Shown piece by piece: positions 42,901 through 57,300 of a stretch of 64,000 bases of DNA. The stretch lies in NCBI GenBank assembly GCA_022316685.1, contig JAKJHU010000039.1, positions 1 to 64,000 of the forward strand. Reading direction: 5' to 3'. The notes beneath the pieces were generated by a model, which saw nothing but the letters and a program-made list of their open reading frames with translations, was not told the origin of the DNA and ran no database searches. The stretch is from Progne subis subis (Eukaryota; Chordata; Aves; Passeriformes; Hirundinidae). The stretch's first letter is position 1, and each line of letters opens with the position of its first letter. A program made the position numbers and the translations under genes.

Positions 42901-45900
42901 TTTGAGCTTGACTTAAATGATGGACTTTATCAAACTGCAGATGGGAGAGACTACAAGCAGACTGGCTTTTGGTCAGTATTCAAATTTGGAATGATCTTGA
43001 CCATGGGAAGAAGTGGTCCAGGAGAACATTGGGAAGGTCTGTACAGATAAATGTGGAGACCTGCTGCGAGCTCTGAGGTGGCAGGAGTGATTAAGAGGGG
43101 AACTACATCAGTGGCTACATGTTTCAGCTGTTCTACAGAAGAGGCTCTGGGAGTTAAACTGAGGTTAAGATGGGTCCAGGTCAGTGCCACTCTGCAAAGG
43201 GCCAATCTCAGCCCAAGCATTACGGATCGGCTTTCTGGCTGGATTTGTACTTTAGGTGGAACACTATGCCCAGCTTTGGGCCCTATACTTCCAAGAAGAT
43301 GCAGGGCCATTGAAGAAAGGCTGGAAGATAGCTCTGGGAACAAGGAGTGATTCAGTAGCTCAGCTTTCGAGGGAAGACTGAAGAAATCATGGTGATTTAG
43401 CAGACCTGACTAAAGGGAGTTGCTCAAAACCAAGAGTTTCCAAATATGTAAAATGCAGCTGCACAAAGGGAGAATAAACAGATCTTGTTTACAGTGAGAA
43501 GAAGTTCTAATAGGCTGAAGCTGCTGCAAGGAAGATTGAGATGAGATAGCAAGAAAGCTTTATCTGAGAAAGAGAACATAGCACTGGAACGGTTTGCCTG
43601 AAGAGGATGAGGACTGCACACCACTGGAGGCCTTTAAGAAGTGACAGTACAAATATTCAGCAGCAATGACACAGGGCTAAAGAAGAAGGATAGCCTGTTC
43701 TAATCCTATGCTGCAAGACACAATGATTCTTCATATCTGTCATGATAAGGAATGCTGCATTTAAAAATGGAAAATGAGAACTCAGAGGCTTATGAAAGGA
43801 ACTGGTCAAAGATAGGAAAGCAAATTACAAATTCTTGAAATGCTTCAAAGCTAGGAAGTCTGAGAGAGCGGGTGTGTGGGCTGGGATGCCTGCAACAAAG
43901 GGAGCAGCAAGAAGATATAAGACATTGTTGGGAAGCTAAATTAGATATTATATCAGCCTGTAGCACAGGGGATGTCTGGAAGGCACCACTTCTAGACTTG
44001 TTTATGCCAGGTAGTATCGCTGAAGAACTGCTGCAGCCAGGGGTGCTCTGATGAGCTGCTGCATTAAGGAGCAATGAGTCACTGAGCTCACTGGGTCACA
44101 CCCAAAAATGTGGAAAGAACTTGGGAATGAAGACAGAGAGCAGGGAAATAAAAAGACAGTCATTAAAATCTGGTCAGATTGGGGGCAGCAAAGAGTAGCA
44201 AAAGGTTGAGCCGATTTTGAAAGGAGGAAGTGCTTGAAATTGCAGAGCAGGGGCACTGGAACCGAGGAAACTCATTGAACCAGGACCTAAAAACAATCCC
44301 TCAGGACACTGAGGGTGCCGAGAAAGTGGGGCAAGTACCTCACCATCTGTTTGCATTTTGTGACTGCTAACAGTACAGAAGTGATCACCAGATATAGATA
44401 ACTAACTCTGACAAATTTGTCACGGGCAGCTACTATGACAATCCTGAAAAGACATCAACGGAGTGAAGAAAAAAAAAAGAGGAGAGAGAGATGAAGAAAA
44501 AGCAATTTACTCTATTTATGGCTACACACTGGCATGCCCTGAAACTCCTCAATGAAGCAATGAAGCCAATATTTTTTAATCATGATCCTCCTCTATGAGG
44601 CAAACAGGGATTACCAAAACAACAGACAACCCCGAATTATTATGGTTAGTCAAAAGGACAAAGAGAATTCCAGCTGGATTTAACAAAGCCTGTGTGCAGG
44701 CATAGCAAGAACAGATGCCATTTCTTGCTGATAAACAAACACAAGGTAATGCCCACTGGGATGAATACTTGGAGTGTTCATCTGTCCTGCAGAGTTAAAC
44801 ATTAAGCATTACCAGCTCAGCAAAAGAAAACTCTGCCCCATTATGATGGAAGATCATTGAAGATTTTTGCTGAATGGCTAATAGCTAATGAAAAGCAAAC
44901 AAAGTGCTTTTTTTTTGCCCAAAGAAGAAGGCAGTGAAAATGCAGGAATTATTCTAATGTTGTTGCATAAACAACTGATGTATGTATGACACAGGGCTCA
45001 GCTCTGGTGACTATAACACAAAAGGAGAGAGCAGATGTAACTGACAACAGAGCTGGGCAACAGGGAAGAGGGCAGAGACAGGCAATCAACAAAGCTGTCT
45101 GGAGAAGCATGGCCAATAAGGAAGATGGAAATGAAGCTTATACCATTAGACAGGTCCCAGTCTGCGTGGAAGCCATTTTATAAGGTCTGGAGACTTTCCC
45201 AGCTACCAGAGCCTGAAGCTTCTGTAACTGCTGGAGCAGAGTCCTGTGATAGAAACAATGCATATCAAAACTTAATAAGGAGGTAGAAGCCAGTAAGTGA
45301 GCCAAGAATACCACTACCCTCTTCATATTGTACCTTGATTTTCCCTTCTTGTGAAAACAAGTATCTCCCCTTTCCTGTATATTACTTGAGCTCCCTGACC
45401 AAATAGGCTTGGGAAACAAGAAACAATAAAGGGTCTTATCAGTGGGTCCACCACCACCTTCACTGCACCTACCCACTATTAGGAATGGCCCATTCATTTA
45501 GGACTCCTGAGTGCCTGAAAACCCAGCCAATCAATCCTCAGAGCAGTGGAGAGCCAGCGTACCATAAAAATCAAGCTCTGGCATGGAGGCTGAACTTTGC
45601 AGACTGGTCAAACCTTTAGCACAGGCTTTCCTGTTCCCACTTCACTCAGAGACACATACTCTGAAGTTCAACCTGTGCCCCAAACTGTGGTGGAGAGAGA
45701 AATAAGAAACAGTTGTGATTCCCTTGAGCTTCTTCAGTCTTGGCAAATTCTGCAGAGGGATGTAGGCAAAGCCAAATCTTGAGTTCAGCAATTAATTAAT
45801 TCTCTGACTGCCCTGGCTGAAACATGTGCTAAGGTCTCTCTGCCCCATTTAACTGTTCATGGGCATTTGCACACATAACACAAATCAGTGGTAGGTGTTA

Positions 45901-48325
45901 ACAAGAGCTGCTGAACCCTTCACTGAGCTGGTGAAGGAACCTGGGATGAGGGAGACTACAGAGTGCACAGTTCCTAAGAGTTGCATATTATTAAAATGGA
46001 GACTATTGCTGACTTTTCCTCTGGGAGCACTGACTGTTCTACACAAGTATATTTGAGCTTTCATAAAATGCCAGGTCCTGGAACCAGGAGACTGCAGGAG
46101 GATCCTGGCTTTATCCCTTTCCAAATCCTGTCTTTCTCCCTGTACATGTGGAGAGAAGCACAGAGTGTCCCACTGGCAGTACTCAAAAACCAAACCCAAT
46201 TAAAAATAATACAATGTGTGTTTGGGGGGGGCGGGGGAGGGGGAATCATCTCTTGGCTTTTAGGCCAGTCTCCTGATTTTTCTGGGTGGGGCTCACTTTT
46301 TCAGCAGCAGGGCTGCCCACATTCCCAGGAGGCTGGGGGGCAAGATGTGCCCCATGCATGAGAGCAGCTGGGCAGCTGTATCTCTGCAGACAGGAGATCT
46401 CTGACTCTCACACACCTCAGCCAGACCATGCCTGGCAACCCCCAGTCCCAGTACCAGTGTCAGGCCTGGAAGCCAAGGTCACTGCACTCGTGTCATGGAT
46501 GGGAGGAAAGTGTGCAGTGGAGCCTCTAGGAGTACTCCATGAGCTGTCATGGCAGCAGAGGAGTGGGTGAGGAACTAGCTCAGTTCCTCAAGCTGATATA
46601 AATAGAGCTATAGAGACAAGCATCTCCTTCAGTTTACCCTGCCTTTGCTGACACCTGTTGTGCCCAGCAAAAGGGAGCAGAGCTGGGCTCTCCTCTAGCT
46701 CCAGCTGTCCATCCCCACTGCAGGCCAGAAGTCCTCATTATTTGCTTCCAAGGAAGCAAATTTCCCTGGTGATTGATTGGCCAGCTCTGCATATTAGAAG
46801 CACAAGTGCTCACCAGAGTTTTGAGTGAGGAAACCCAGAGCCTTGGGTGAGAGAACTTTGGGGCTGTGGGAGCAAGCTTGCTCCTTTCAGGTGGGCAGTA
46901 GTGGCAGATGAGACACAGATTCTTTGGGCTTGCTTTGCCCAAAAGAGGCTGAGAAAGGGCTGGAACACCACATGCACAAGGAATTGCCCTGGATTTGGTG
47001 GGAGTTGGGATATCTACTTTTATGAGCAGAATGGGCTTTCCCTGTATTCACCAAGTCTGTTCAGGTTTCTCAAGAGAAACCTGAAACAGCCACAATATGC
47101 TGAGGGCTTTGCATTTCTCTGAAGAGCCCAAAAGCAGAAACAGTGGGTCTGAGAGGCTGGTGTGAGGGGCCTCCCTTCATGCCTCTGGCCTGGAGAGAGA
47201 CAGAGCCCTGGAGGGGAATGGAGAAGGCAGCATGAGCCCAAAGGATTGCACAGAGAAGGACAAAAAGATATGGGAAACATGCCTTCCCTCCCTCCGCTCG
47301 CTGCCGAGTGTCCTGGCGTCCCAACACAAACATTCCAGGCTTGCTAACCAAACCCAGCTGCCTCATTGCTGTCACGGGCTGAAAAGCAGCACCTCGCCAA
47401 GCAGCACCCGTCCAGGAGCCGGGGGAGCCTGCTTTTCTCTTCTTGTCCCCCCGCTCCATCGCTCCTGACTTCCCTTCCTGCCCACCCTGGCCTACCCACA
47501 GAGGGACAAGTCCAGCTCCTCTTACCTGTTTGCATTTTCTAAGGTCTCCACTTTTTTCCAGAGTTCATTGTTTTCTGTTGTGTATGTCTCTACCCTATGG
47601 GAATAAAACCCATAGCCAGTTAGTCACAAAGGCCAGAGAGATTAAGACAATGCAGTTCTTGCTTTTCATGGGGTACAGAGGCTCAAGTGGCTTCATCCGT
47701 CACCTGCAGATATGGTCATGAAATCAAATGTTACTTGGCCCAGCTGATTGCAGCCAGCCCCAATGGAGCAGGGATGAGACTGCAGGTGGACAAGTTACAT
47801 GGGACAGTTACATGGGACAGTTCCCCAGTTCAGGGTCTTCTGAACAGGAGCACCTGGTTACAGGCAGGTCAAGTCAGGGCAGACCCAAAGTTATGCAGAC
47901 ATTTCCATCACTTCCAACCCCCTCTAAGAAACATGAAAAAGGAGGAGGGGGACAAAGTCAAGCCCCTCCTTGAGAACCTGCCCGGGGCTCTGAAATCTAG
48001 GCCGTTCTGTGCAAACGCTGGGCGAGCTCCGACTGCCGGCACTTGAGGGCAGCAGAGAACCTGCAGGCTCCTTCCCACGGCTTCCGACGGGAAAGCGGTT
48101 GGGCTGCAGCTGGGGCATGGGAAGGGGAATGCCTCCAGGCTGGGAGAAAGGTAAGCCAGAGACACAGCCTGATCCTGCTGGAGGTTTGCAGCACAGCCTT
48201 AGAAACAGGCGTTCCCTGCAAAAACTGAACTTTCAGTAAAAGTGTCAAACTGAATGGGGAAGGGCCCAAGTACAGGTTTTGACAAACCAGTTTTTAGTCA
48301 GCCAAGCTGACCAAAGACATGTTCT

Positions 48326-48368
<43 letters not shown>

Positions 48369-51300
48369 CTGAATGCTGCTTTTGGTTCACATTTAAACCT
48401 GGCATTGTTTGAAAGCCATCTGTCAAAGTAATGCTCTAGCGTAACAAACTGCTGAGTACATACAGGCACCACAGCCACATCTGGGGAGGAGGCCCCAGCA
48501 CCAAAAGCCCTGGACCTGCCCCTGGAGCCAGGTCAGCCAGCTCCCCAGCCCTGGCTTGAAGGTCCCCATAAGGGACACTAGCTGGAGGTGATGTGCTCAG
48601 ATACCTGCACAAACCCAGGCACACTGAGGTGCCTTGAATCGCCTACTTTAATTGAGCATTTCTGTGCAACTAGAGAAGATAAATAGCATCAGAGAGAAGA
48701 GTTAATTGAAGTTGGATTTGGGGGGTTGTTTTTTTTCCATTTTCTGATCTCAGATGGTGTTAGTAACTGGAAAGGAGATGGTAATTATACAGAAACATGA
48801 ATTTGTGCTTGGATTCCAGCATTCTTCTTTGCCTGGGAATGCACATTGGGGGTTGCTAGTGCAGGAGTTATTTTCTACCCAGTCAGTGTCATGTGACATC
48901 ACCTTAGGCTTATGCCTGTCATGCATAGGAGAAAAACAAAGTTGCAAGGAGAAAAACAAAGTTGCAAGGAGAAAAACAAAGCTAATTCAGAGTGTGGAAG
49001 TGGGGGAGAGTGGGGAATAACTGTAATGCAAGGTTTTTCTTGCTGTCAAGTGTTTGTGTGTCCACCTTCATGGGAAGAGAGGGGGGAAAAGCCGTGATCA
49101 GTGCCCTCAGACAGCTTGCCACTTAGGGGACAGACAAAGTAGAAGCAAATTCTAGTGGGGAAACCCAAAATCCCACCTTGTTGGCAGTCAAAATGACCTG
49201 TGTTTTGCAGGGGACCAGCCAAATGAAGCAGCTGGAAACACAAAATTTCTTGACCAATCTTTATCCCGCAAGAGAATTTCTAGGAGGGAGGAGAGTAGGG
49301 GCAGGATTCCAAACCAAACTCCTGGGCAGCCATCCTTATAGGGATTTGTAATTTTTGAGCAATTCAGAGACAAAACACTAGAAAGGGGGACTGTGCATGG
49401 ACAGGATTCCTTTTTTCAAAGTAAAGCTGAGAAGAAGAAACTTACTTTTTCTCTAGACATTCCACATACTCTTTCTTCTTCCTGCGGCTCTCCTGAGCAG
49501 AGATCTGTGGGGGGGGCAGAGGGGAGTCAGTATCAAAAGCCTCTGGACATTTCTTTGTGGCTCATGCATCTTGTCTGTTTCCTGCACACACAGCATCCTA
49601 AAGGCAAATGGGGAGTTGCCTTCCAGTCTGCCATTCCTGCTGATCTCTAGGGCAAAACTAGGGGGGATGGATGCTGTAGGTATGCAGCCTTCCTTGGCTT
49701 GTAGCCTGCAACCATTCATTGCATTATACCCCTTGCTGCTGAGAGCTTCTTTAGGGCTTTGTTCCACTCCTCTGACTCACACGGGTATGTGCTGTGGCCA
49801 TTGGGCTGATTCTGCCGCAGGCCACTTCTGAGTCACTGGGTGATGAGTTCAGTCTCTCCTGTGTTTCTCCCACAGGATGCTTTCTAATCCCAGTCTAAAG
49901 TCTTACAGCCTCTGCCTGCATCACCCGTCCTGCACCATGCAACGGTTTTGGTTTCCCTGTCCTTGCAACAAGGCCTGACCAGACCAGTTTGTCTGACCTG
50001 TGGACCCTATCCCACACCACACACTCCCAGGAGCTGTGCTGGAAGCCACACTTCCCAGGTATGGCTGTATGCAGAGCACACAAGCAGAGATGCCCCTTGG
50101 CAGCGTTTTTGTGGGTTGGGAGGCTCGTGCTAGTGTACCAAAGGCACAATCCCACCTTTTCTGAGCTGCAGTGCAGCTGAGGACGTGAGGGTAACTATAG
50201 TACTAGTCAGCTGAGGCTGCTCTGGAATCATGGGAACTGCATGATTACATTTTTTTTTGCAGTCACCTTGTTCTTGATTTTCCTTCTGACCCTCTTCAGT
50301 GCTTTCTCCTCTGCTTTGGTGAGGGGCAACTTGGTAGGAATGGGGTAACCCTCTGCAATCAAGGTGCGCTTCTCCTCTTCAGTCAAGAGCAGTGGACCAG
50401 AGGTTCCTTGTAACTTCTGAAACACACAGAGAGCATCCATCATGGTCAGCAAGTTCTACCCCAGTGATCCTCCTTAAGGTCTTGCAGAGCAGCCAGAACA
50501 GAATACACTGCTGCCCACTGACACCAAAGAGGTACAGGGCAGTGCTCCTTCCTACTCTCAACCTGATCCTGGGGGCACAGTTCAGCAACTCCTTTTTTAC
50601 TTGGGAGGGCATCTGTTCCTTCACAGTGAGGCTGGCTACACACTTGCACTGCAGGACCCTGCCAACAAACTTCTGGGCAACAGTTAAAATTGTTTGGTTA
50701 TGGAAATTCTCAGGAATTCCTCTCATTAGCCTTCTCACAAAGTCCTCTTAGCGCATAGGCCACTTCCCAAAGTATGAATGAAAGACAGCACCTGCTGCAA
50801 CAAGGTAGCTGCTCGTAGATATACGCGATTCATTGTGCCTCTTCTCACTCCTGTGAGCACTTCTTGTCCCCACATCACATTGCCTTGACAGAGCATTTCA
50901 GCTTAGAGACCTTACCAAGGGCAGGAACCTCCACATAAGCCTTGGAAATCTTACAAACCCCTGTCAGCAGCAAGAAGCCCTGTGTCCCAGCCCTGTTGCC
51001 TCCTTACATGTGGTGCTGTGAGGAGAGGTGAGGAGGAGATGGCAGTAGAAGAGCGAGCAGCAGGCCGGGCTGGGCTGGAGGGTGGCAGGGACCGAGGGCT
51101 CTGAGATCCGTCACTGTCACTGCCATGGCTGCTGGGTGGAGTTGGAGGCATCTGCACCAGGTCATCTACTGAGGAATAAGAAGATCCAGTCAATGGCTCT
51201 CCTGTCAGCCTGTCAGCCCTCCTGGCATAGGGCCCTGCCATAACACAGGGCTGAAAGAAGGGGATGAGTTTCAGAAAATGGGGTGAGTCTGAGAAAAAGG

Positions 51301-54300
51301 CTTGACTGAACACTGCCCAAGACAGAGGTTAGACTGACCTCAAATGTGCTAAACTAGAAACTGCAGAGGAGCTGGCAGGGCTTTGCCAAGGAAAGGTATT
51401 TACAACAATAAGGTACCCCGGTGTCAACCAAAACGAAGTAAAAAGCCCATGATGTTTTGCTCCATAGCCTGTTCACAAGTACAGGAAGCTCTGTGAGAGA
51501 AAAGCTCTTCCAAAAGCACTGCAGGGCTCACGCACTTGCCAGCACACTTGATCCAACGGGGCTCCAGTCACTCAGTTGTTTTCCAAGCACTTGAGAACTG
51601 TCCCCACTTTGTACTGGAGAGCCCTAGGGGCCTTAATGGAGGTGGGAATATGCCTAAGGAATGTCTCTCTGTGGCAGTGGGAGTTCCCATAGTGCTTTCA
51701 TTTGTGCATCGGCAGATTTTCAGATGCTTGGGTTTCTTTCAAATTAAACTGGATCCTGAATTTCCTGACTTTCAGATGGTTATTTTTGGATAGCTCTACA
51801 GTCTCTCTGAGGATTTTAAAGGCACTCTTGCATATTTCCAGCTCTGAAGTAGCCTGTTTTGCCTGGGAGTCCCTGTCCAAACAATTTTGTGTGTGGCTCC
51901 TGATGCAGACACGGATCTGAGTTAGAACAGTGCAGTGCTCCTCCTCTGTTGTTCTCTGCCCCAGTGCTACCTTAATGCACAGCTCTGCCTTTAGGTGTTG
52001 TCTTTCCACTCTGTATAATAACAATCTATAGCTGAGTAATACAGTTGACCAGGAAATTCTATCTTCTTACCTGTAGGTACATTTAGAAACTGGTTCACTT
52101 CTTTGGGTTCAGCTTTGATCACAGGTGCTGGAGTCATTTCTATAGGAATCTGTGGATGAGAAGCAGAAAGAGCTCTTGGCCACTGCCACCTCCCCTGCCC
52201 AGAAGGCTCCCACCAGTTCTATCCATAGCCACTGCTCCCCTGCCGCCTGTCCTGCCCCATCTCACAGCTCTGCCCCAAAGGAGCCTCTCACCACGGAGGA
52301 AACCAAGAGTTCAAATGTAAGTCCCTGAAGTCTCAGTTGCTGGGCACACAGAGTGCAAACACATTTATAGAGGAAGTGGCACTGGCAGATGGATGTGCTG
52401 CCGAGCAATGCACTGGGCTGAGTACCACCAAAGGGAGATGACTTTTATTCTTGGCAATTCTTCTTTTGATAGACCCAGACAGTGTAATTTAAACCAACCC
52501 CTGCGTTACCATGGGAAGTCCCTCTTTGATCTGCCTTCATTATAAATGGGAGTATAGAGGTTGTACAGAAACAGAACTCCACTGTCCCATTCGTGTGATT
52601 TTCACCAGGACCACTGGGCAACTGTTTCCAATCAGAGGGGACTGAGATCTGGATAAAAAGATTTACTCCCATCTGTGTTATGCTGCCCCTCAGCCTCCTG
52701 GCTTGCCAGCCCCCAGCCCACCATAGGGTGGAGTTTTCACACTAACAGACACATTGCAAATTCATCCAGACTGTAAACACAGCTGAGAGAACACCATGGT
52801 ATGGCTGCTGAGCATACACAGCAGAGAAAGGAGGGCACAGCAAGTTCAAGCTGTGTAAATAATAGAGGAAGTTTGTGCACAGTTTTGGCTGGAAGAACCC
52901 ATTTGTTTTGGATGGTTGTTTAAATGGGAAGATATTCAACATGAGTGAAAAAAGGAAGTGAACCCCAGAGATGCTCTGTTGTTATCTACTGAGCTGCTAC
53001 AAGATAGGCAAGGTCTGTGTGAGACTGGTCAGACCTTCACATCCAACACAGCTGGACTCAAGGCCAGCTGAACTAAGCCCTCAACTTACACCCACATACC
53101 AGTGGCATAAGTGAACATCCTTCAGACAAACAGACTTCTTAAGAGCCCAGATATCACCAAAAGAGTTGGCCCCTTGTTACACAGAAATAATAAATCCTGC
53201 TGCTTCATAGGAAAAAGCAAGCAGGACCTGGAGTGGGACCAACATTTCCAGTAAGCAGCTACAAAGAGTAAGAGGCCACTCAAGTCCAAAGCCATGAAAA
53301 AGAGAGTGGCAGAGCAGGGGTCTATGTGCAGGAATAGTGGGGTCACTGGCATCACATTAATTGACACTGTTCTCTGAAAAATGAAAATAAGCCAAGAGTG
53401 GCTACAGAAATACTGGCAGATTGGTGGGGACAGATCTCCAGTAGGTGCAATCTTAAAGCTTTTGGCTTTTGTGCCAAGGAAACATGCTTATATTTAACCA
53501 AGACTGTAAAGCCTCCTGCACTGCCATTTCAAGAGGAGAATGACAAATAATGCAGGATCTGGGCTTTGTAACACCTCCTCCTGTCAGTTCAGTAGCTAAA
53601 TCACCTCGCAGGACCCTGCAGTCACATGGCTGGGTCTGCATCACCAGAGATGCTGCTGTGTGAGAGCCCAGGTTCCCGACGGATTTTAGATGGGCTCACC
53701 TCCTCAGGGAGTGGCAGTCTCTGCAGAGGGTTGAGGTTCAGCACTGGTATGGAGCTGGCAGGTGGCTGGGACTCAGGCAGGTCTAGAGGCAGGTTCTGTT
53801 CCTGTTTCACCATAATGGAGCAGAGCTTGGGCCCCAGTGACCACACTCCATTCTCCAGCTCTGAAACATGCACAACATGAGAGTCAAACTCCAGCAAGAA
53901 CAGGGCAAGGAAAAAAAAAAGCCATGCAGACAGCTTCCTCTGACTGAGGAGGCTCCCTTTCCAGGTTTAGCACTGTCACCACACAAGCACGTGCAGGCCC
54001 ACAACACAGAGTACAAAAGGGAATGAACCCCGGTGTGTGCTCCCCAGTGTGTGGGGAGCAGACAAGACAGAGATAGAGTAATTGTGTCTCTGCTGTGCTC
54101 TGACTGTACAGCCCGAGCTCTAGAGGACAGCTGCAGAGTTTCTTCCCCCAATAATGTCTAGGTCTCATCCTCTGGAGCTTATTTATATTTAGGGCTCAGT
54201 GAGAGGAGGATGCTGGGCTGTTGCTCCTTAGGCAGTGTGGCCAGCATCAGAGCTGCCAGGTGTGTTACCAAGAATAGCACCATCTCTGTGCTGGAGAGCT

Positions 54301-57300
54301 GGTGACAGAGCAAGCATGATCACAGTGAAAGGCTGACAGTGCTGCTTTGACCTCCTGATGATGTGCCAAGTACCAGGGGTTTTGTTGCATGACAGAAGAG
54401 GAGGAAGGTACATTTCTGTGGAAGGAAGCCCACTGCAGCACCTGCTTGTGAGGCTGCTTCTACAGCTGCTCCCCTCAGTTTCACCTCTGAGACTCTCTTC
54501 TCTACCCTGGGCTGCTCAGGGGACTGCTGTACACAGCTGTACCCTGCTGCCATTGCTGGCAGGGACAAGAAGCAGCAGTGAGGGAAAGGGAGTATCTGAA
54601 GAGAACTGAATGGAGCCGTGGGGGCATGCTCCCCTTGCCTTCTGCCTGCTCTGTCCCATGCACATCTGTGGTGTGAGCCTGGCTTGCCAACGGAAGTAGA
54701 GATCCCAGATAAACTGCAGATAAGATAGGAAAAGGACTGCTAGGCAGGAGGGCTGCTTGGGCTCTGCTCTAAAGTTTCGTTCTTTGCTCTTCAAATATCT
54801 CAGCCTGCCAAAAGGCTACTCCTAGCTGGCCTGCAGCCTGCACCCTCCTTCCTACTCCTTATCCCTTCCCTTTCCCTTTTTATCTGTCAAGCAAAAATAC
54901 ATTTGGCTTGACATAGGACAGATTATTGCTAAGCATGTCACCAGAGAGAGCTCCAGTTGCCTCCACCAGGCCACAGTCTGACTCACTCTAACCGCTCAGT
55001 GCGCTCTGCATGCAGCACTCTCAGTCAGGCCCAGGGATGTTGCCTAGGTGCCCAGAGTAGTTCTGCAGTGCAGGCCTCAGTCCAGAAGATGTCCTGGTAA
55101 GAGGAGAGAGGGAGAAATGTCTTTCTCTGCTCCAGAAAAGCCGGCATGAAGAAGAGTACAAACAAGCAGCTGTTCATGTGGGAGATGCCATCTGACCTAC
55201 CTTAAAGGTAGGTTAACACTGCCTTTGCCCTATTCAGCCTCTGTTATACTCAGGAGAGGCCAGGGCAGAATCCTGCCTCTGGCCTTTGCTTGGACACAGT
55301 GGTGTTAAAGACCAGACAAGAATTATATATGATACCACAGTGTTGGCCTTGCCAATGGAATAGGTTGTTTTCGTGTCTTTGGTCTAGCACCTTATTTCTG
55401 TCTAGACAGGTCTCTCTAGCAGATGTCCATTCCTTCCAGCTGCCTCTGTGACTGGACATCTTCAAGCACAGATGTAGCTCCCGTGGCTGCTGCGTATGTG
55501 TCTCAGCTGCATGTGCTGCTCTCAGTGCTGCTGGATGGCTTTCTAGAGCTTTCCACAATGCAGCAGGGCTAATGTCATCAGGCAGCATCTCAGACAGGGG
55601 TGCACTGTACGGCTGAGATAACGCAGAGCCTACTGCGCAGCCACAGAGTGGATTGTGTTTTCTCTGTCCTGCAAAGGACACCAAACCCACAGCTGGTAGG
55701 GAAGTCCTAGTTACCCTGGTATGCAGACAAACCCCTTCTGATGGAAGAAGGCAAGGTGTCACAGAGCCACAAGTGTTTGGGTCCAGAAAATATTGACTGA
55801 CTTCTGCCTTTCACAGAAATAAGTGATCTTGAGAGATGTTTCAGTCTATTCCACTGGTCCAGGCAATTCAACTAAACCTGTGTCAGTCCTGATAGATGAT
55901 TCACTTGAAGCTACCCCTTTGAAAAGTGCTGAAGAGGTCACAGCTTCCCCCATTTCAAGTCCTCAATGGTTTTGCTATGCCCACAGTGGGAACATTTTGC
56001 CTACTGACTGCTCTGAAGTTCCTTACTGTCATTTGAAGCCATTTCCTCCTCATCCTTTCAGTTGCAAAGATCGGCATTTCTCTTTTTCTCAGATGTGTGG
56101 GGTATCCTCTGTCTGTGAGGGCTGCTGCTGAAGCAAGTTACCAGACAAGGGAGAGCAGACCACCAAGGGTTCTCCCCGGCCAGCCTTGACTCAGTGAGAG
56201 AGCAGCCCCCAGCGTTGTCAGTGCAGACAGGCCAAGGAGCGGACACCCAAATAAGTATGTGCTGTCCTCCCACTTCCTGTCTGCATTCTGACCCTGCTCT
56301 CTTTCCCACCCTCTTAGAGTCATCTGGGGAGTGATTGGGTTACAGAATCAGAGACAAGTAAGCCACCAGAGGGTCAATGAGCATCTTGTGTGGACACATC
56401 TAGGTTCTGCTGCCTGAGGGGATGTTTCAGAGGGAACACTGTAACACTGCAGATTTCAATGTATGTTGATGGATAAGGCATGCCAAGACTCTCATCTCTG
56501 CTCTTGATACTCTGTACTTCTTGGGAAGAAATACAGCTGAGAGATATCTGTACCTGCCCAGGGTTGAAAGGTGAGGCAAAGAGCAGTGAGAAAACAGGAC
56601 CTGCACAGGAAGGCAGGCACTAACCAGAGTCTGGTCCAGTGCCCACTGGTCTGCACAACCCCGGCTCTCCCTGCTCCTGGCATCAAATCACACCCTGCAA
56701 AACTCAGGGCTGGTACTGAGAAATGAAGCAGCCAGTCCGTATGCACAAGCCATCTGGAAAGCAGACTCCACTGATAAGCGAGGTCACAATGCACCCAGTG
56801 GCTTGCCCTAGCTGATCTGTGTTAGTGGGAACCATGTGGAAAGGGGCAGGATTTGGAAGAGTTTTGGAGATCTGCAGAAAAGCTGTGAGAAAGCTGATAA
56901 AAAGCAAGCCTCGGCCAGCTCCAAGCCTAGGCAGAGTAGGGGCATTCCTGAGGAGCTCTGCAGACTGAGCAGAGCTTGCTTAATGTTAAAGAAAAAAACA
57001 TTTCTGGGTAATTAATTGGAACTGAATGTCTAAAAAGGCTGAGACTGGATGGAGCTGTGCCAAAAGGAATGTACAGTGTTGCAAATACTGGACCTGACTC
57101 AGGGTTTCACTAGAATATGACTCACATGCAGTTAATAAGCCAAAAAAGCCCTGGAAAGATGACCTGAATTATCTAGCTGCATGACTGGGTGCATGGATAC
57201 TCCTATACCTGCCATTGTAATGCTAGGTCTTACTCCTTTATAAAACTGATCTACACTCTCAGAGGGCAAGTGTCAGGCCCATCTCAAATCCTCCTGGGTT

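Larger units (their letters stand above)
47595..49445 (-). other. CREB3L1: CREB3L1 intron 7
   Basis: This intron holds a 13-bp direct duplication at about 47794-47819, a 36-base A tract and a 20-bp tandem repeat. A slightly GC-rich patch at 48.0-48.15 kb ends with a + strand donor-like AAAG|GTAAGC. Confidence 0.75.
49505..53699 (-). other. CREB3L1: CREB3L1 introns 3-6
   Basis: The four introns are 52150-53699, 51169-52070, 50417-51007 and 49505-50266; the span is interrupted by exons 4-6. I see no repeat family or extra exon in them. Confidence 0.75.

Noticed and set aside
45340..45500. Possible solo LTR (AATAAAG followed by a CA-rich end)
   Set aside because: No matching 5' end, no target duplication and no second copy in the window; exon 9 of CREB3L1 sits just beside it.
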